Below, piece by piece: positions 11,195 through 22,655 of a stretch of DNA of 64,000 nucleotides. Source of the DNA: Polyporus tsugae (lineage: Eukaryota > Basidiomycota > Agaricomycetes > Polyporales > Polyporaceae). Numbering within the stretch: position 1 is the first letter of the stretch; every line of letters starts with the position of its first letter. Below the pieces are notes generated by a model. That model had not been told where the DNA came from and did no database searches. It saw only the letters and a program-made list of their open reading frames with translations. The translations under genes and the position numbers were made by a program. The stretch spans positions 2,666,001 through 2,730,000 of the forward strand of contig JAHRBS010000001.1 of the NCBI GenBank assembly GCA_024305745.1, written 5' to 3'.

Positions 11195-12101
11195 TCAGAG
11201 CGACGTCGGGATGGGAACCGGTACGTTCGCCTTGCTGTCCACGTCGAGCGCGACGACGAACCGGCTGACGAAGTTGTACCCGCCCACGGTCGCGACGGCG
11301 TCGACCATCTGCTTGTCGTCCAGGAACTTGTGCAGGTTGTCGAACGCGGCCTGGGGGACGTTGACCGACTCGCTCATGAAGTCCGCGAAGATCAGCGCCG
11401 CATGCAGCTCGGGCGTGAGCGACGTCTTCGGTATCGAGCCGAACGGGGGCGTGAGCCGGATCTCGCGCAGCTGCTGGAGGGTCAGGCCGACGCTCGCGCC
11501 GACCGGCTCGTGCTGAAGCCTGTGCGTGGAGACATGTATCAGTGAGTATGGGAGATGGAGCTAAGGTTGTCGCCCCGGGACGCGTACCAGACATATGCGG
11601 CGTGGTTCACGGTGCCCGTGCGAAGGATCTATCGTCGTGCACGCATCAGCACTGGTATCCCATGACCGGAGCGGTGGGAACACGCACGAAGAGCTCCCGC
11701 ATGGTGGCGGGGAGGGAGTTGTTATCACGGATCACGCCAAAGAAGTCGTTCCATCCGGACGCGACGCCCTCGTCTTGGAGTCTGTGAGTGGATACTCAGC
11801 CTGCCTGCAGAGACGCACTGGACAGGGAGACTTACAGCACTCCATCCAGGTCCAGGAGCGTTCCGTTGACGCGTCTCGCGCGGATGGAATCAGCGACCTG
11901 CAAGCATCTATCAGACAATGCGCAGACGGTCGACCATGGACACACGCTACGCACCGCATCCGTACCTGGAGGGGGAAAGACGTACGGGACACGCGCAGGC
12001 AAGTTATCGTCTCGCTTCACAGGGACGCGCTCGAGCCCAAGAACGACATTCGCGAACGCGGCGAGGACGATGAAGCAGAACGCGAGCCTTGTAGAGAGCA
12101 T
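11195..12101 (-). CDS. Secreted AhpD-like / carboxymuconolactone decarboxylase-family protein
   Basis: Five exons (minus): 12101-11955, 11897-11836, 11781-11688, 11628-11588, 11519-11195; 222 aa. The fold signature is GWNDFFGVIRDNNSLPATMR, ILRTGTVNHAAYVWLQHE and LTLQQLREIRLTPPF, followed by LTPELHAALIFADFMSESVN, as in fungal AhpD/CMD-like proteins. A clear signal peptide spans residues 1-23 (LAFCFIVLAAFANVVLG core), which is unusual because most of this family is intracellular. The mature part contains no cysteine, so the CxxC redox centre of AhpD peroxidases is absent; the His of VNHAAY remains. Function is therefore unknown; a decarboxylase, isomerase or ligand-binding role is possible. All introns are GT-AG. 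A TATA box lies about 53 nt upstream of the ATG, suggesting regulated expression. Confidence 0.87.
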
Positions 12102-13163
12102 CTTGAAGAAATCGAGCACTGGCCGACTGGCTTCTGAGATCTGAAGGCCCGGGCTTTATACGCGGCCCCACGCTGTCATTGCCACCGCATGCACGCGTCG
12201 TGGCGGCCTACGTTTGAAGTGCATTCTCCCAGGCTTGGGAGGACGAAGGTCGTCGGAGGCTCGGCGTGCGATGCTCTCCACGGTAAACGTTGTGCATCCG
12301 GTGCTTGGAATCGGCGCTGGGTAGCATGCGACGATCGTGATGGGAACTCACCAGTCACGGTACGGATCCGGAATCTGGCGGCGGTACTTCGTCACGTTGA
12401 TCTCGCATGGTGCATAGTCCTGTCAGGCATTATTCCAATGTTCAAGTTGCGGCGGCTAGAAAGTTCCAAGACATATGGCACAGATATCGGATAGATTGGG
12501 AAAGTATGATCGCTCTATTTGTTTACAATGTACGACAAACCTGTTCTGCAGGGCGGTATCAGCGTGCTGGGTCGGGTTCCAGCCAACAGGAACATTTCCG
12601 AGCGACGCATCTCGTATATATTATTCAATGAATTCGGGCCGCCCGGACCTCATCTGATCCCCAGTACTAGTGCCCACCGTGACGAACCCACGTCGTCGCC
12701 ACATACCGTAGAAGCGATCGAAGGCGTGTACATAATACTTGGTGTAGAACTTTGAGGCACATGTACAAGCCTTATTTGTGCGTTGGATACGCATATTGCG
12801 GGTCCGGATCCGCTAAAGACCGGGTCGCTCTCTTGGGTCGGAGGACGTCAAACTCATGAATACACATCTCACAGTCCCCATCGGATCCGGCACCGCAGGG
12901 TCTACACGCCCACTTACGAGTAGGTGTAAGACAACATGGATTGGATGCAGATCGGTGGGAAGTAATGTTTGGAAGGTAAGGCATTAACATCTACAGTAAG
13001 GTGAACGTATGGCTCGAAAGCAAGAAAGTAAGGTATGATGTTTGTTTTTGGTAGAGTAGCCTATTAGAGCGAGTGCGTAGTGGTATAAACTATGTTAGAT
13101 CATGTACAGTAAGTAGTAGTCAAGACCAACTTCACGCTCGAAACATACAGCAAGAAAACAGAA
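12102..13163. other. Intergenic, 1.06 kb
   Basis: Upstream region of the AhpD-like gene and downstream region of the DUF6697 gene. Apart from the TATA box next to the AhpD-like start I see no gene, repeat or RNA. The right part (about 13000-13130) is AT-richer, consistent with 3' UTR and terminator DNA. Confidence 0.55.
12154..12161 (-). promoter_or_regulatory. TATA box of the AhpD-like gene
   Basis: Minus-strand GTATAAAG, 53 nt upstream of the ATG at 12101, in otherwise GC-rich DNA. Confidence 0.6.
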
Positions 13164-16100
13164 TCACTGCGAGGCCACAACGACCGAGCGCGACGTCTGA
13201 GAGTTAGCGGGGCGAGCGGCCCCGTCAGCAGAAGCCTGTGGCTCCCGAACTGCACGACGCCTCACAAGGTAGGCGGGCAGCTGCTCTGCAGCATCTCTCA
13301 TGAACGCAACGTCATAACTGACGCAAAGCAGGCGGGACACAGAGATCGTCTGGACGGGAGACCCGATCAGTATCAAGCAACGGAGAAAAACTAAAAGGCC
13401 TGCGCACCTGATGTCCCTGCTCATACGCGTGGATGATCTCGTCCCGGGAGAGGTCCTTATAATCGTGACCATCGTTAATCGCTTGGGCCAATTCGAGCTC
13501 GTCCGGTTCCCGACCAAACCTGCGGCGTAAGACGATCCCCACGCGGACGTCCCGATGCTTCTTCTTGTTCATGATACCTTCGGCCCATTTGCGCTTGATC
13601 TGTGTTAGACATGAGCGTGAGAGAGCGACCAAACTGGACTATAGGACAAGACCTACTCCGACCGGCCATGAGGTGTATTGTTCCTTGGTGAGCTCAGCCG
13701 TCACTTCGAGTTTGTAAGTACCCAGATACCAGTGTTGTGCAGACTCAGTTTTGATGAACAGCAAAACTTGCTCTGTTTTCCAGTCTTGCATACCGCTTGT
13801 ATGAAGCAGCAGGCCAGGGAAACCAGGGCAAAGTGGCACGTGAGAGTGAAAGGCGGGGTTCGCAAACAGAAGGGGACGACCATCCCGGCACACGGTGCAG
13901 TTCCACGACGAAGAGCCGCCGAATGTTTGGCTGATAAATTCGCGGCTGAGAACCGTGCGGAGGAGCTCGTGGTCGTTAATGCTAATGGAATAAGGTGTGG
14001 CCACTTGGCGGAGGCGGGCATCGAGCTCGTCCTGGTCTAAAAGAGGAGGCCCAATCTTTGTCTTGATATCACCTAATATATGAATAGTGGTAGGTTGTCC
14101 GTGGCGGACCTGTAAAATATTCCCCGTGTTAGAACGCTAACGGAGGCTAAATATCCGTACTGTAGAGGGCTGCGAAGGGCCAGCTTCCGCTTGTGCGAGA
14201 CGTGTCGACGATGGCAGTGATGTACCTGGCATTTGCGGCCCACTGCTTTGTGTAGCAGCCGGCATATATGGACGGACAGTCGTAGATGGAGGGGCGAGCA
14301 TCGATGGAGGTGCAGTCATGGAGGGAGGAGGAATCGTAGATAGAGGCATAGTAGTGGGAGGAAGAGCGGTGGACGACGGAGGAATAGGCCGCGTAGGTTG
14401 GGCAGTCACCTCAGTTGTGAATGGGAGAGCCGTCGCCTGCGGAGCTATCACTGCCGGACGGGGGGCGGTCGTCGTCGGCGATGGCGTCGGAATAGTCGCA
14501 ATCGGACGAGGAGCAGTTGAGGCGTGAGGAGGGACCGTCGCGCTGGTCGCAGACGGGGGAGCTAACGCTGTCGTACGCGGAGGAGCAGTGATGGGGAGTA
14601 GCGACAGTGGGAGCCGAGAACCGGAACCGCTCAACGTCGAAGCCCCGCTGTTCCTTTGCGCTGCCTGTCGCTGGCGGTTCTGAGCAATATCAAGCGGCCG
14701 CGGAGCCTGCGGAGTGACTGAGACCTCTGGAGGAGGTGGTGGTGGTGGCCGTGACGCGCGCGACGTAGAAGCAGGGGCAGGGGTAGAAGAATGAACGGGC
14801 GGCAAAGAAAATTGACGGAGGGGGAAGGGCTGAGAACGGGCTGCAACTGAGAAGGGATGGAGATCGAGAGGATCGGCAGCGAGGCCCGCCATCGCTCTAC
14901 CTGTGAAGCTCCAGCTATCTCCCAAGACAGACGACGGGTTAATATCAGAATCCAAAGGGCCCACAGGTGGGCGTGCGGGCTGGCGAGGCGCGATTTGCGG
15001 TGTCTCGACTTGAGACTCCCTGACACTGGGTTGAGTCGACTGAGGTTCAGGAGGAGGGGGAGTAGGCATGTGTCGTTGCGGGATAGGATCGAAGTAGGAG
15101 AGTTCCCTTGACGGGGAGCGGAAGTGGCGGACGATAGGCGAGGAAGCCTCCGGCTGTCTTGGTTCCCCTGGAAGACGAGGCCTTCGAGGTACTGTGGATT
15201 CTTGGAGCACCACGGGGTCAACGGGCAGCGGGCTGGAAGCACGCGAGGACACCGGAGTTAAGGACGTCAGCGAGAACAAGTCGTCCACGTCATCCTCCTC
15301 TTCGCCCGCCCCTTCGTCTTCCTCGTCTTCCTCGTCTTCCGCATCTCCCTTGTCTTCCGCATCTTCCTCGTCTTCCTCCTCCTCTGAGGAGTCAGCTAAA
15401 GCTGGCCCCGTGCTCGACGAGGGCGGCGGTGCGGAGGATACAGGCGTGTGCCTGCTACGCTCCTCCGTCCTCAGCGGGGGAGGGAATACTCCCTCCAGTC
15501 TCATCTTCTTCGACGAGCTCGGCGTCCGTCTGTTCAGGTTCCTTCGGTTCGCAAGAGGTGTGTCCGAGTCGGAGCTCGAGTCCGGCGCGTCGCGTTTCCG
15601 CGTTTGCTTCCCTTTCAAGTTATCCTTCTTCGCCCCCAGTTTGGGCCCCTACCGTAAGGTCAGCAACCGCATACATCTGCCAAACAACAAAGACAGAGCA
15701 TGCCACGCACCCATCGTATCGGATGAGGAATCCTCTCCTGCTGTGCCACTCGTCGCGCCTGCCTTTGTTCTCGGCTTTGGCCCTGTCCGACGCGTCCCCC
15801 TTCAGCTCGGACGCGCCTTTCAGCTCGGATGCGCCTCGCGGCGTCGGCCAAATTCTCATCATCGCTGCTGCTGTCCCCGTCTTCCTCCTGGGGACTCTCG
15901 GACGCGTCGGGAACACGAGCTTTTCTCGCATTCAGGGCAGGGGATGTCCCCTTGGACGACGACGGCGGCGTCCTCAGCCCAATCTCCCTCTGTACACGCA
16001 TGCTCAACACCCATCTTCCCAGTACGCGCGCGAATAAAACGCCGAAACACGCACCTCGCTCGTTGTCGCCCTCGATGGCGTACATGACTGCCGCCGCCGC

Positions 16101-16387
16101 CGCCTAAGAACGCCCTGGAGCTGGTTAATAACCCCCTTAAGCCGGTCAATCTCTTCCAGATGCCGCCTTGTAAGAGACGCGGCCTCGCCCTTGAGCTGGT
16201 CAATCACCCCCTTGAGCCGGTCAATCTCCTCCACGTCCTCCAGATGCCGCCTGTTAAGAAGCGCGACCTCGCCCTTGAGGTGGACCTTCTCCGCCGCATA
16301 CGTGTCGCATGTGTCCTTGTAATACTCGAGCCAAAAGTTGACCGGGGCGGGATCGTCGTTGAGCGACTGCGGGGCGTCCGACGACAT
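13164..16387 (-). CDS. Large disordered protein with N-terminal coiled coil and C-terminal DUF6697-type domain
   Basis: Six exons (minus): 16387-16055, 15989-15711, 15648-14161, 14109-13663, 13599-13408, 13349-13164; 974 aa. Residues about 30-95 form a coiled coil with an internal repeat (RRHLEDVEEIDRLKGVIDQL and again RRHLEEIDRLKGVINQL). Residues about 110-700 are low-complexity: Ser/Asp patches, a long acidic run (residues about 270-310) and Pro/Ser/Thr-rich DNA. The C-terminal part (about 725-955) matches the basidiomycete DUF6697 pattern: SREFISQTFGGSSSW, CPGFPGLLLHTSG, AQHWYLGTYKLEVTAELTKE, then RVGIVLRRRFGREPDELELA and RDEIIHAYEQGHQ. The molecular role of DUF6697 is not known. The donor after TSWP and the acceptor before IKRKW were chosen because they keep the domain continuous; a 24-nt alternative intron is too short to be likely. 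Confidence 0.8.
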
Positions 16388-16767
16388 AGAGCGGGGCCGG
16401 AGCGGACGAAATCAAAGATACCGTGGGAACCGCATGCGCAACTCCCCGCTCTTCATCGAGCATGGCCGTGACCGTGGTCCGCACGGACTTTTCGCTTGTG
16501 ACTCTGAGCATACTGCATACACGACAACCCTATGAATCGGATCTCGGGGACACTAGATTATAACCATAGAAATAATTCGGTGACAGGATTTCATAGAGGC
16601 GCGAGCTTGCACTCTCCCGTGTCGTGGTCCCTCGTTACCACTGCGATGTGCGAAGGGTTCGTTCGTCCAACACACGCCGCAGGGCCAGGATCTGGTAATA
16701 TTACAAACTCCTATGTAGCGATAACGTACATGCGAAAGAACTGCTCATATCTCACATGCCCGCCTCC
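16388..16767. other. Intergenic, 380 bp
   Basis: Promoter region of the DUF6697 gene plus the 3' flank of the BLI-3-like gene, both on the minus strand. No repeat or extra gene seen. Confidence 0.55.
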
Positions 16768-17616
16768 TTACTTCGAAGTCGAAGTCAAGCCTTGAATAAG
16801 TTGAATCTAGCAAATCGTCAGCACCAATGCCATAAACAAGCTAGACACCAAAGGTGGCGGCGCATATACGCACCTCGTCCTTGTTGATCGTCCTCAACTC
16901 GCCCGGGGCCGCAGCTCTACCACTCATAGCACCGACTGCGATTTCCACTGCGCGACCGACACTCCCGCGGGTAGCGACCCAGTACCGGATCTCGTCCGGG
17001 ATGACTTCAATGACCGCCACCCGGGGATCGTTCTGGTCGCCTTTGTGCACGCCATCGCCGAGGTCGCCAAACCACGCGGATGTCCTGTCAGCGCAAAGTT
17101 CAGTTAGAAGCTGCCAACAAAGGCTTTCGCTGCGCGGGCGGGAGACGGACGCACATGGAGGTCCAGTGTTTCGCGATCTTGTCTTTGTCCTGGGAGATCC
17201 TGGCCTTGCCAGCGTACGAGGCCCAGTTGGTGGTGGAAGGGTCGTAGAACGAGACGTTGACGTGCACATCGTTCTGCATCTCGTCGCACTTGTGCGACAC
17301 GCAGTTCGCGATGAACACGAGCGTGATCTGGTTGTGGTCCACTGCTGCCAACACGAGCACGGCGTGTCAGCGCGAAAGCCCACAATGACGTTCTCGCAAG
17401 GACGAGCATGGAACTCGGGGATGGGGAGGCGGATTGGAACTTACGTGCGACAGGGGCCATCGCGCGCGAGTGGAAGTCGCCCGCGGCGGAGCGGGTGGTG
17501 AGCATACCCGTCTTCACGGCGTTGACGATGTTGTGAAGACCTTCGATCTTCTGCTGGGGAGAGACGTCGTTCTTCTGCGCCTTGGCGGTGTATGGGTCGA
17601 GCTCCTTTGCGGACAT
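16768..17616 (-). CDS. BLI-3-like FMN-binding split-barrel protein (pyridoxamine 5'-phosphate oxidase-like)
   Basis: Four exons (minus): 17616-17445, 17344-17155, 17084-16874, 16806-16768; 203 aa. It aligns along its whole length with the fungal blue-light-inducible BLI-3 / general stress protein 26 family. Markers are LDPYTAKAQKNDVSPQQKIE, GMLTTRSAAGDFHSRAMAPV, ITLVFIANCVSHKCDEMQND, VNVSFYDPSTTNWASYAGKA, SAWFGDLGDGVHKGDQNDPR and VIEVIPDEIRYWVATRGSVG. Family members bind FMN in a homodimeric split barrel. The usual C-terminus EIQLxQGL is encoded by the 39-nt last exon (IQLIQGLTSTSK). One acceptor (17345) has a CAGCAG alternative that would drop one residue. A TATA-like site lies about 85 nt upstream of the ATG. 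Cytosolic, no signal peptide. Confidence 0.92.
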
Positions 17617-18599
17617 AATGTTCGTAACAGGATATTGAAAGGCGAGTTGGTCGTGGAAGTAGGAGGGAGTGCTGGGTCGACTAAGAGGAACGCGAAGGTG
17701 TATATATGCGATGCTGGTGACGTTGGGCTCTGACATCATACGCGGTGTGAGCATTTCCAGTATTGGGTTTGCCATGTTCGGTGCACTCCACCCACCTCCT
17801 GCTCTGGCGATCGTGGGCCATGGGAGCACAAGTGGAGCCAGCGGTTGGCTCTAAGGAGTGGTCGTCATTGCTAGTAGATCCAGAAAGTGTTCATGAACTC
17901 CCGGGCATTCACGCATATGGAGTGTACGGTTTTGCCTGAGTTTAGCAGTGCGAGTCGCAAATATCGTAGCCTGTAGGTTAGCCTGCAGGTTGAAAGCATG
18001 TGGGAGTAGTAGGACTTACTGAGTAAGTACTGTACTACTCGTAGCCTTCTGGTACTGTTACTTTATAAAGTGTTATTTATGGGCGGTGCTCGCACGATCG
18101 GTTCTGTCCGGGTTGTTCGACGAGCGAGCTGCCGACAGCTTTGCCTTGTCGAATATAGAGGGTTCCGTAGGGCTCTGTCGTGGGGGAGTGATACTGGAGT
18201 GTTGGGATAGAACTGAAGCAGGCACGAGCAATCGAGCGCCTTGAAACAGATTGTGACGTATGTTTCGTCGTGTGGCAACGCGCGGCAAGCTGGAATTCAC
18301 AGGGCATTTTTCGGACGGATTCTGTCAGTCTTCTGTCCCACGTCCGCCACGCCGCTCCTCTCAAAAGCCCCCTCCTTCTCCCACTCACCCCACAACATTT
18401 CTCTCCGCTGCTTCCTCTTTCCCCGTCTCGTTTCTCTCTCCTTATCCCTACACACCGTGCTCGCACCCACCTTCTCGCGGCTGTAATCCCTCCACGACTA
18501 TCACGCTTTGCCGTAACGCCATTTATCCAGCATATACTTAGTATTAATTTGACGACGCTCCATACCCCCGCCAACTCCATTCTCAATCCTAGATTCAAC
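17617..18599. other. Divergent promoter region, about 1 kb
   Basis: Lies between the BLI-3-like gene (minus) and the Ser/Pro-rich gene (plus). The right third (about 18340-18480) is a long pyrimidine-rich tract upstream of the 18600 start, a common promoter or 5' UTR feature of highly expressed basidiomycete genes. The left part holds a TATATA site for the BLI-3-like gene. Confidence 0.6.
17701..17706 (-). promoter_or_regulatory. TATA-like site of the BLI-3-like gene
   Basis: Palindromic TATATA within CATATATACAC, about 85 nt upstream of the minus-strand ATG at 17616. Confidence 0.5.
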
Positions 18600-19544
18600 A
18601 TGGCCGCCACGCTGGGCTACTCATCCTTCTTCTCTTCTGGTCTCCTCGCCCCGAAGGCCCCAGCTAGCCAGCCCTCTCGTTCATCTTCTCCAACCACCCC
18701 TCGAGCAGCCGCCGCCACTCTTCCCCAGGAAGATGTCACTCCTACCGCACCCACACGCACCCATGGGAACGTCTCGGACGAGTCCCAGGTTCTTCCATCC
18801 ATATCCATACCGTCTGCGGACGATTCCCGACCCCGCCTTCGCCGCCGGCGTTCCTCCCTCGCAGGCGCCACATCCCCGCTCACGGCCATGAAGACGTCTG
18901 GGCCCATCCGTGCTGCCACTGCGTCCGTTCAACGCAACCTGCGTGCTCGCGCAGGGAGCGACGCAAGTGTCATCTCGACCACGTCCATCGGCTCATTGTC
19001 GCTGCACGAGAACGCGCCCGTCGTGGCGAAAGGCGCCTCCAAGCCAGCGGGCATCGTCGGGAGGCTCCGCAGCGGAAGCCTCGGGACCGCGCTTCGGTAT
19101 GTTCCTTTTTCCTGCCTCCTCATGCACGAACACGCGTTGATTCCTCTCGTTTGCGACTTTTTCTTCACGTCCGTCACCATCAGCTCGCGCCGGGGACTGC
19201 GCCGCGTCGTGCCACCCGTGCCCGCTCTTCCCCCTCCCACCTCGCCCCTCCCCGCCGTACCCCCATTCCCCGCGCTGTCCCACTCGCCTTCGCCTTCGCC
19301 CCTCTCAACTGTCTTCCGTAGCCCTGGGATGCCCGCTGCCTCGCGCCCGCCACTCATGCGCCGCGCGCAGACCTCGGACAACTACGAGCTCACGGCTGCG
19401 CCATTCAGTATTGAAGGCGCATCGCCCATGTGCCTTGTTGAAGGCGAGGATGCATTTCCCGTCGGGAGGGGCGTCGTGCACGAGATGCAGGTCGACTATC
19501 CAAGCCCCGTCGACGGCAGCTCGCCGTTCGACTGGAACAAGTAG
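18600..19544 (+). CDS. Ser/Pro-rich, probably disordered protein of unknown function
   Basis: Two exons, 18600-19096 and 19184-19544; 285 aa. The sequence is rich in Ser, Pro, Ala and Thr with basic clusters (RPRLRRRRSS) and Pro-rich tracts (PPVPALPPPTSPLPAVPPFP). No catalytic domain is visible. It ends with acidic, aromatic-flanked DYPSPVDGSSPFDWNK. SxxS and SP/TP sites suggest a phosphorylated regulatory or scaffold protein (inference). The single 87-nt intron is a multiple of three and has no stop, so both spliced and retained forms are in frame; I prefer splicing because the intron reads Cys/Phe-rich and unlike the flanks. The start is the first ATG after the pyrimidine-rich tract. Confidence 0.7.
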   Translation: MAATLGYSSFFSSGLLAPKAPASQPSRSSSPTTPRAAAATLPQEDVTPTAPTRTHGNVSDESQVLPSISIPSADDSRPRLRRRRSSLAGATSPLTAMKTSGPIRAATASVQRNLRARAGSDASVISTTSIGSLSLHENAPVVAKGASKPAGIVGRLRSGSLGTALRYVPFSCLLMHEHALIPLVCDFFFTSVTISSRRGLRRVVPPVPALPPPTSPLPAVPPFPALSHSPSPSPLSTVFRSPGMPAASRPPLMRRAQTSDNYELTAAPFSIEGASPMCLVEGEDAFPVGRGVVHEMQVDYPSPVDGSSPFDWNK

Positions 19545-20310
19545 GACTGCCCTCGGGCTGTGACTGCTTCACTTCATTCATACCCCCAAGAATGCTCCGG
19601 GAGAGCCCCCGTTCGCCGCTGGTGTCTGGGCACACCTGACGAACGGTCTTTTTCATTCCTCTGCTTCTGCTTCCAGTCTTGCCCACGGGACCGCCCGCAT
19701 AGCTTGCCTGCTGTTAGATGCCTTTCCCGTTTACCGTATTGTACTATGTTTAAACCTTTCTCCTGAACCCTTTCGTATTATATTATATCCTACTCATAAC
19801 TTACCCGCGGACGATCGCGCGTTCCGGACTCTAAATTGTGCTACTTGCCCAATTCATGAAACCGTACTGTTACTGTATATTCATATTACGTATCCTATTA
19901 CCGATTATACCCGTTCACACAATGATTGATGCAGATGACCATGGCTCGTTCGTTGTGCGGTTTGCATGCGTCTTTCGTGTGGTGATGGGCAGATGTACAC
20001 AGCAAGCCGCATTATACCGGTCCGCAAGCTCCGAACTTGGTGTCGTTCGACCCGCCAGCCTAGCGAACTTGGGCTGTGCTTGCCTCAGACTGCTGCACAG
20101 ACATGAGGTTATCTGCGGGCCTATCGAAGGTCGGTCCTATAGTTACTTTCCAGGACCCCGGAGAGTTCATTCATGCTGTGCGTTACTATGTCTTCTCGCG
20201 CTTGTTGTGGTGAACTCCGGGAACAGGGCACAGGTTCTGAGGGCCTCTCTCTCCTCTCTACCTGCAAGCTGCTAGCCCCCTCGTTACCTCCAGGCCGTAC
20301 TCGTCTCACC
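19545..20310. other. Intergenic, 766 bp
   Basis: 3' flank of the Ser/Pro-rich gene (AT-rich around 19770-19920, likely terminator DNA) and promoter of the F-box/WD40 gene. No gene or repeat recognised. Confidence 0.55.
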
Positions 20311-22655
20311 ATGGACTATCCCCGGCTGCCTTGGGAAGTCATCGAGAGGGTCATAGGCCATTCTGGTGACCATCAGAACACGCTCGGCAGCTTGTCCCTC
20401 ACATGCCGCCAACTCCGTCCTCGGGCTCTCTGTCTGATGGTTGCGCATGTCGGGTTGAAGAGCAGGGACCGGATCTTCAACTTCTGCGCCGTCCTCCAGG
20501 CCAAGCCTCACCTCAAGCCCCTCGTCCAGTCGACCGTCGTGGATCCAACGGACTTTGCGCCCGTTCCCCTCCTTCGCATCCTCCCAAATCTCTCCGAAAT
20601 GAGATTCACCTCTAAGGAAACTGTTATCGCCATACACCAGTCCAATCTCACCTGTTTCCGTCATTATGGGATCCACGTACAAACTCTACACCTCTCCAAC
20701 CTCTCCTTTGCGACCTATCTACCGCTTGCCCGAGTACTCCTGGCATTCACAAACCTCGTGCATCTCACCTGCACGGATATTAAAATCACCACATCCTGCA
20801 AGCAACTTGCGCAGCTGGGTGTGCTCAAACAACGGCTATCTCAGAGATTGAGGCTCAAGTCGCTGACCGTGAGTGTCTTCTAGCAGCTCATTCAAGTCGA
20901 TGTCATTATAAACGCCGAACTATGGATCCCTTGCCTCCAGATTGATTCCTCATCCCCGGCGGCGACTGATGACACATCTGTGGGCGACCTGTTGTTTGGT
21001 TCGGATCTGGCACACACGTTGGAGAGCCTCAGGCTGATTGAAGGTCGGTTTTGTTAATCCTTACAGTGGCAAAGTTCTCTGATCAATGTCCATGCGCTTA
21101 TTCGTCCGGCGGCCGATTGTACAACGCACATACGCCTAGTAGGACAACGTCCGGATGCACGCTCGCACTCGCTGGCACGACGATCTGACTGGTCTCGGCT
21201 GCGGACCCTAGTGCTCCAGTTTCCTTCAGGCTACGGCGGTCTTTCTTGGGCTGTCGATCTTTTGGAGAGTGTCCATGGTCCCGCGTTGAAGGAAGTTATC
21301 CTTGCGCTGGGTCCAGTGTCATCTGTCGCGGCCACGGCCAAAGAGTTGAACGACCCTGTCACTTTTCGCGTCCCTAAGATGGTTGGTGTATACAAGAAAT
21401 TGGAACACAACCTGCTTAGGTTCTCCCGGCCTGGAATCATCTGGACCATGGAAAACCCCCTGCGTGTCGACAGAAACTCATTCTGGACCCGAGAACTTGG
21501 AAGGCCTTTTCCTGTCTTATCTCAACGAGGCGTACTCATGCTGAGGTCAGAGACAGGTACGGTAGTTCATGGCACGTGTTAAATGTCAACTGACCACCTA
21601 CCTATTCAGCCTTCCCTGGAGGTCACGATGGCGCGTTACGTGCTCTCGCCATTTCCTCGGCGGGCAAGTGGGTGGCTAGTGGGTCGGAAGACTTCACCAT
21701 CATCCTCTGGGATACCAGCGGAAACATAGCCCAACAATGGGTTGCCCACGATTACAATGTCGTCTCGTCGCTCGCATTTTCCCCAGACAGCCAATTTCTC
21801 GTTTCTGGCGGCGAAAACACCAACTTGCTGGCGATCTGGGACCTCAGTCACGGCCCCGGCGTACGCAAAGTCACCGTGCTTGAAGGACATTCTGGACCCG
21901 TTTCTAGTTGTGCTTGGTCCCTCGACGGCACTCTGATTGCGTCTGGATCCTTTGATGGAACGGTGCGGGTCTGGGATGCGCATACATTCGAGCAGCTTCA
22001 CGTACTCAAACACGGGCCCACGCACTTGAACGCGCAATATGTCGCTTTCTCTCCGAACGGACGCTGGCTCGCCTCCTGGTTTTTGCCTTCTGGCTACTGC
22101 ATATGGGGCGTCGCTTCGGGAGCGCTACGCAAGTTCATCCAGCCTGAGCCGAGCAGGAGGGTACAAAGGCTGGACATCACTGCGACTTTCGACCCTGGAA
22201 GCATGCGCCTTGCCACCGTGTCCCGGTGGGATGGGGTCGAAGTCTGGGACGTCGAGACGGGAGGAAGACAAGCTGTGTTGAGACGTGCAGGCGAGGTGCA
22301 AGATGTCTCATTGTCAAGCGATGGGAGGCTGTTGGTGACTGCGTCCAGTGACCTGGCACTGAAGATCTGGGACGCGTACACGGGTGTCGAGCTACTCCGG
22401 CTCAAGGGACACACGAGCATCGTTTCGAAAGCCTGCTTCTCGCCATGCGGGAAGTACGTCGCGTCGGGATCATGGGATGGGACAGTGCGGTTGTGGAGGA
22501 CTAGCGACGGGTCATCCCTGGCAACATTCTTCGAGCACGAAGGGTGTGTGAGTCACGTATTTTTCTCTCTTGACGGCAAGAGACTGTGGTCTGGAGCGAA
22601 GAACGGGTTGGTCGTTGTCCGGAGTATTCATGATATCATTCCGATAGACTCATGA
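20311..22655 (+). CDS. F-box protein with C-terminal WD40 repeats
   Basis: Four exons: 20311-20868, 20941-21043, 21140-21556, 21610-22655; 707 aa. The N-terminus MDYPRLPWEVIERVIGHSGD continuing to LGSLSLTCRQLRPRALCLMV is an F-box. Residues about 40-355 read like the divergent LRR-type body of fungal F-box proteins. Residues about 365-705 form a WD40 propeller: ALAISSAGKWVASGSEDFTI then ILWDT, SLAFSPDSQFLVSGG, SCAWSLDGTLIASGSFDGTV, VAFSPNGRWLAS, VSLSSDGRLLVTASSDLALK and ACFSPCGKYVASGSWDGTVR. About seven repeats are visible. SCF receptors often pair an F-box with WD40 repeats for substrate recognition (established), but here they are separated by about 320 residues. Exon 3 begins at a TAGTAG tandem acceptor, so one residue is uncertain. 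Confidence 0.87.

Noticed and set aside
15159..16087. Two plus-strand frames of about 295 aa
   Set aside because: Opposite the low-complexity part of the DUF6697 gene. The frames cross its introns, and the minus strand has the conserved domain.
17617..17829. N-terminal extension of the BLI-3-like protein
   Set aside because: An open frame continues upstream, but it passes through the TATA-like site and the family begins at MSAKELDPYT.
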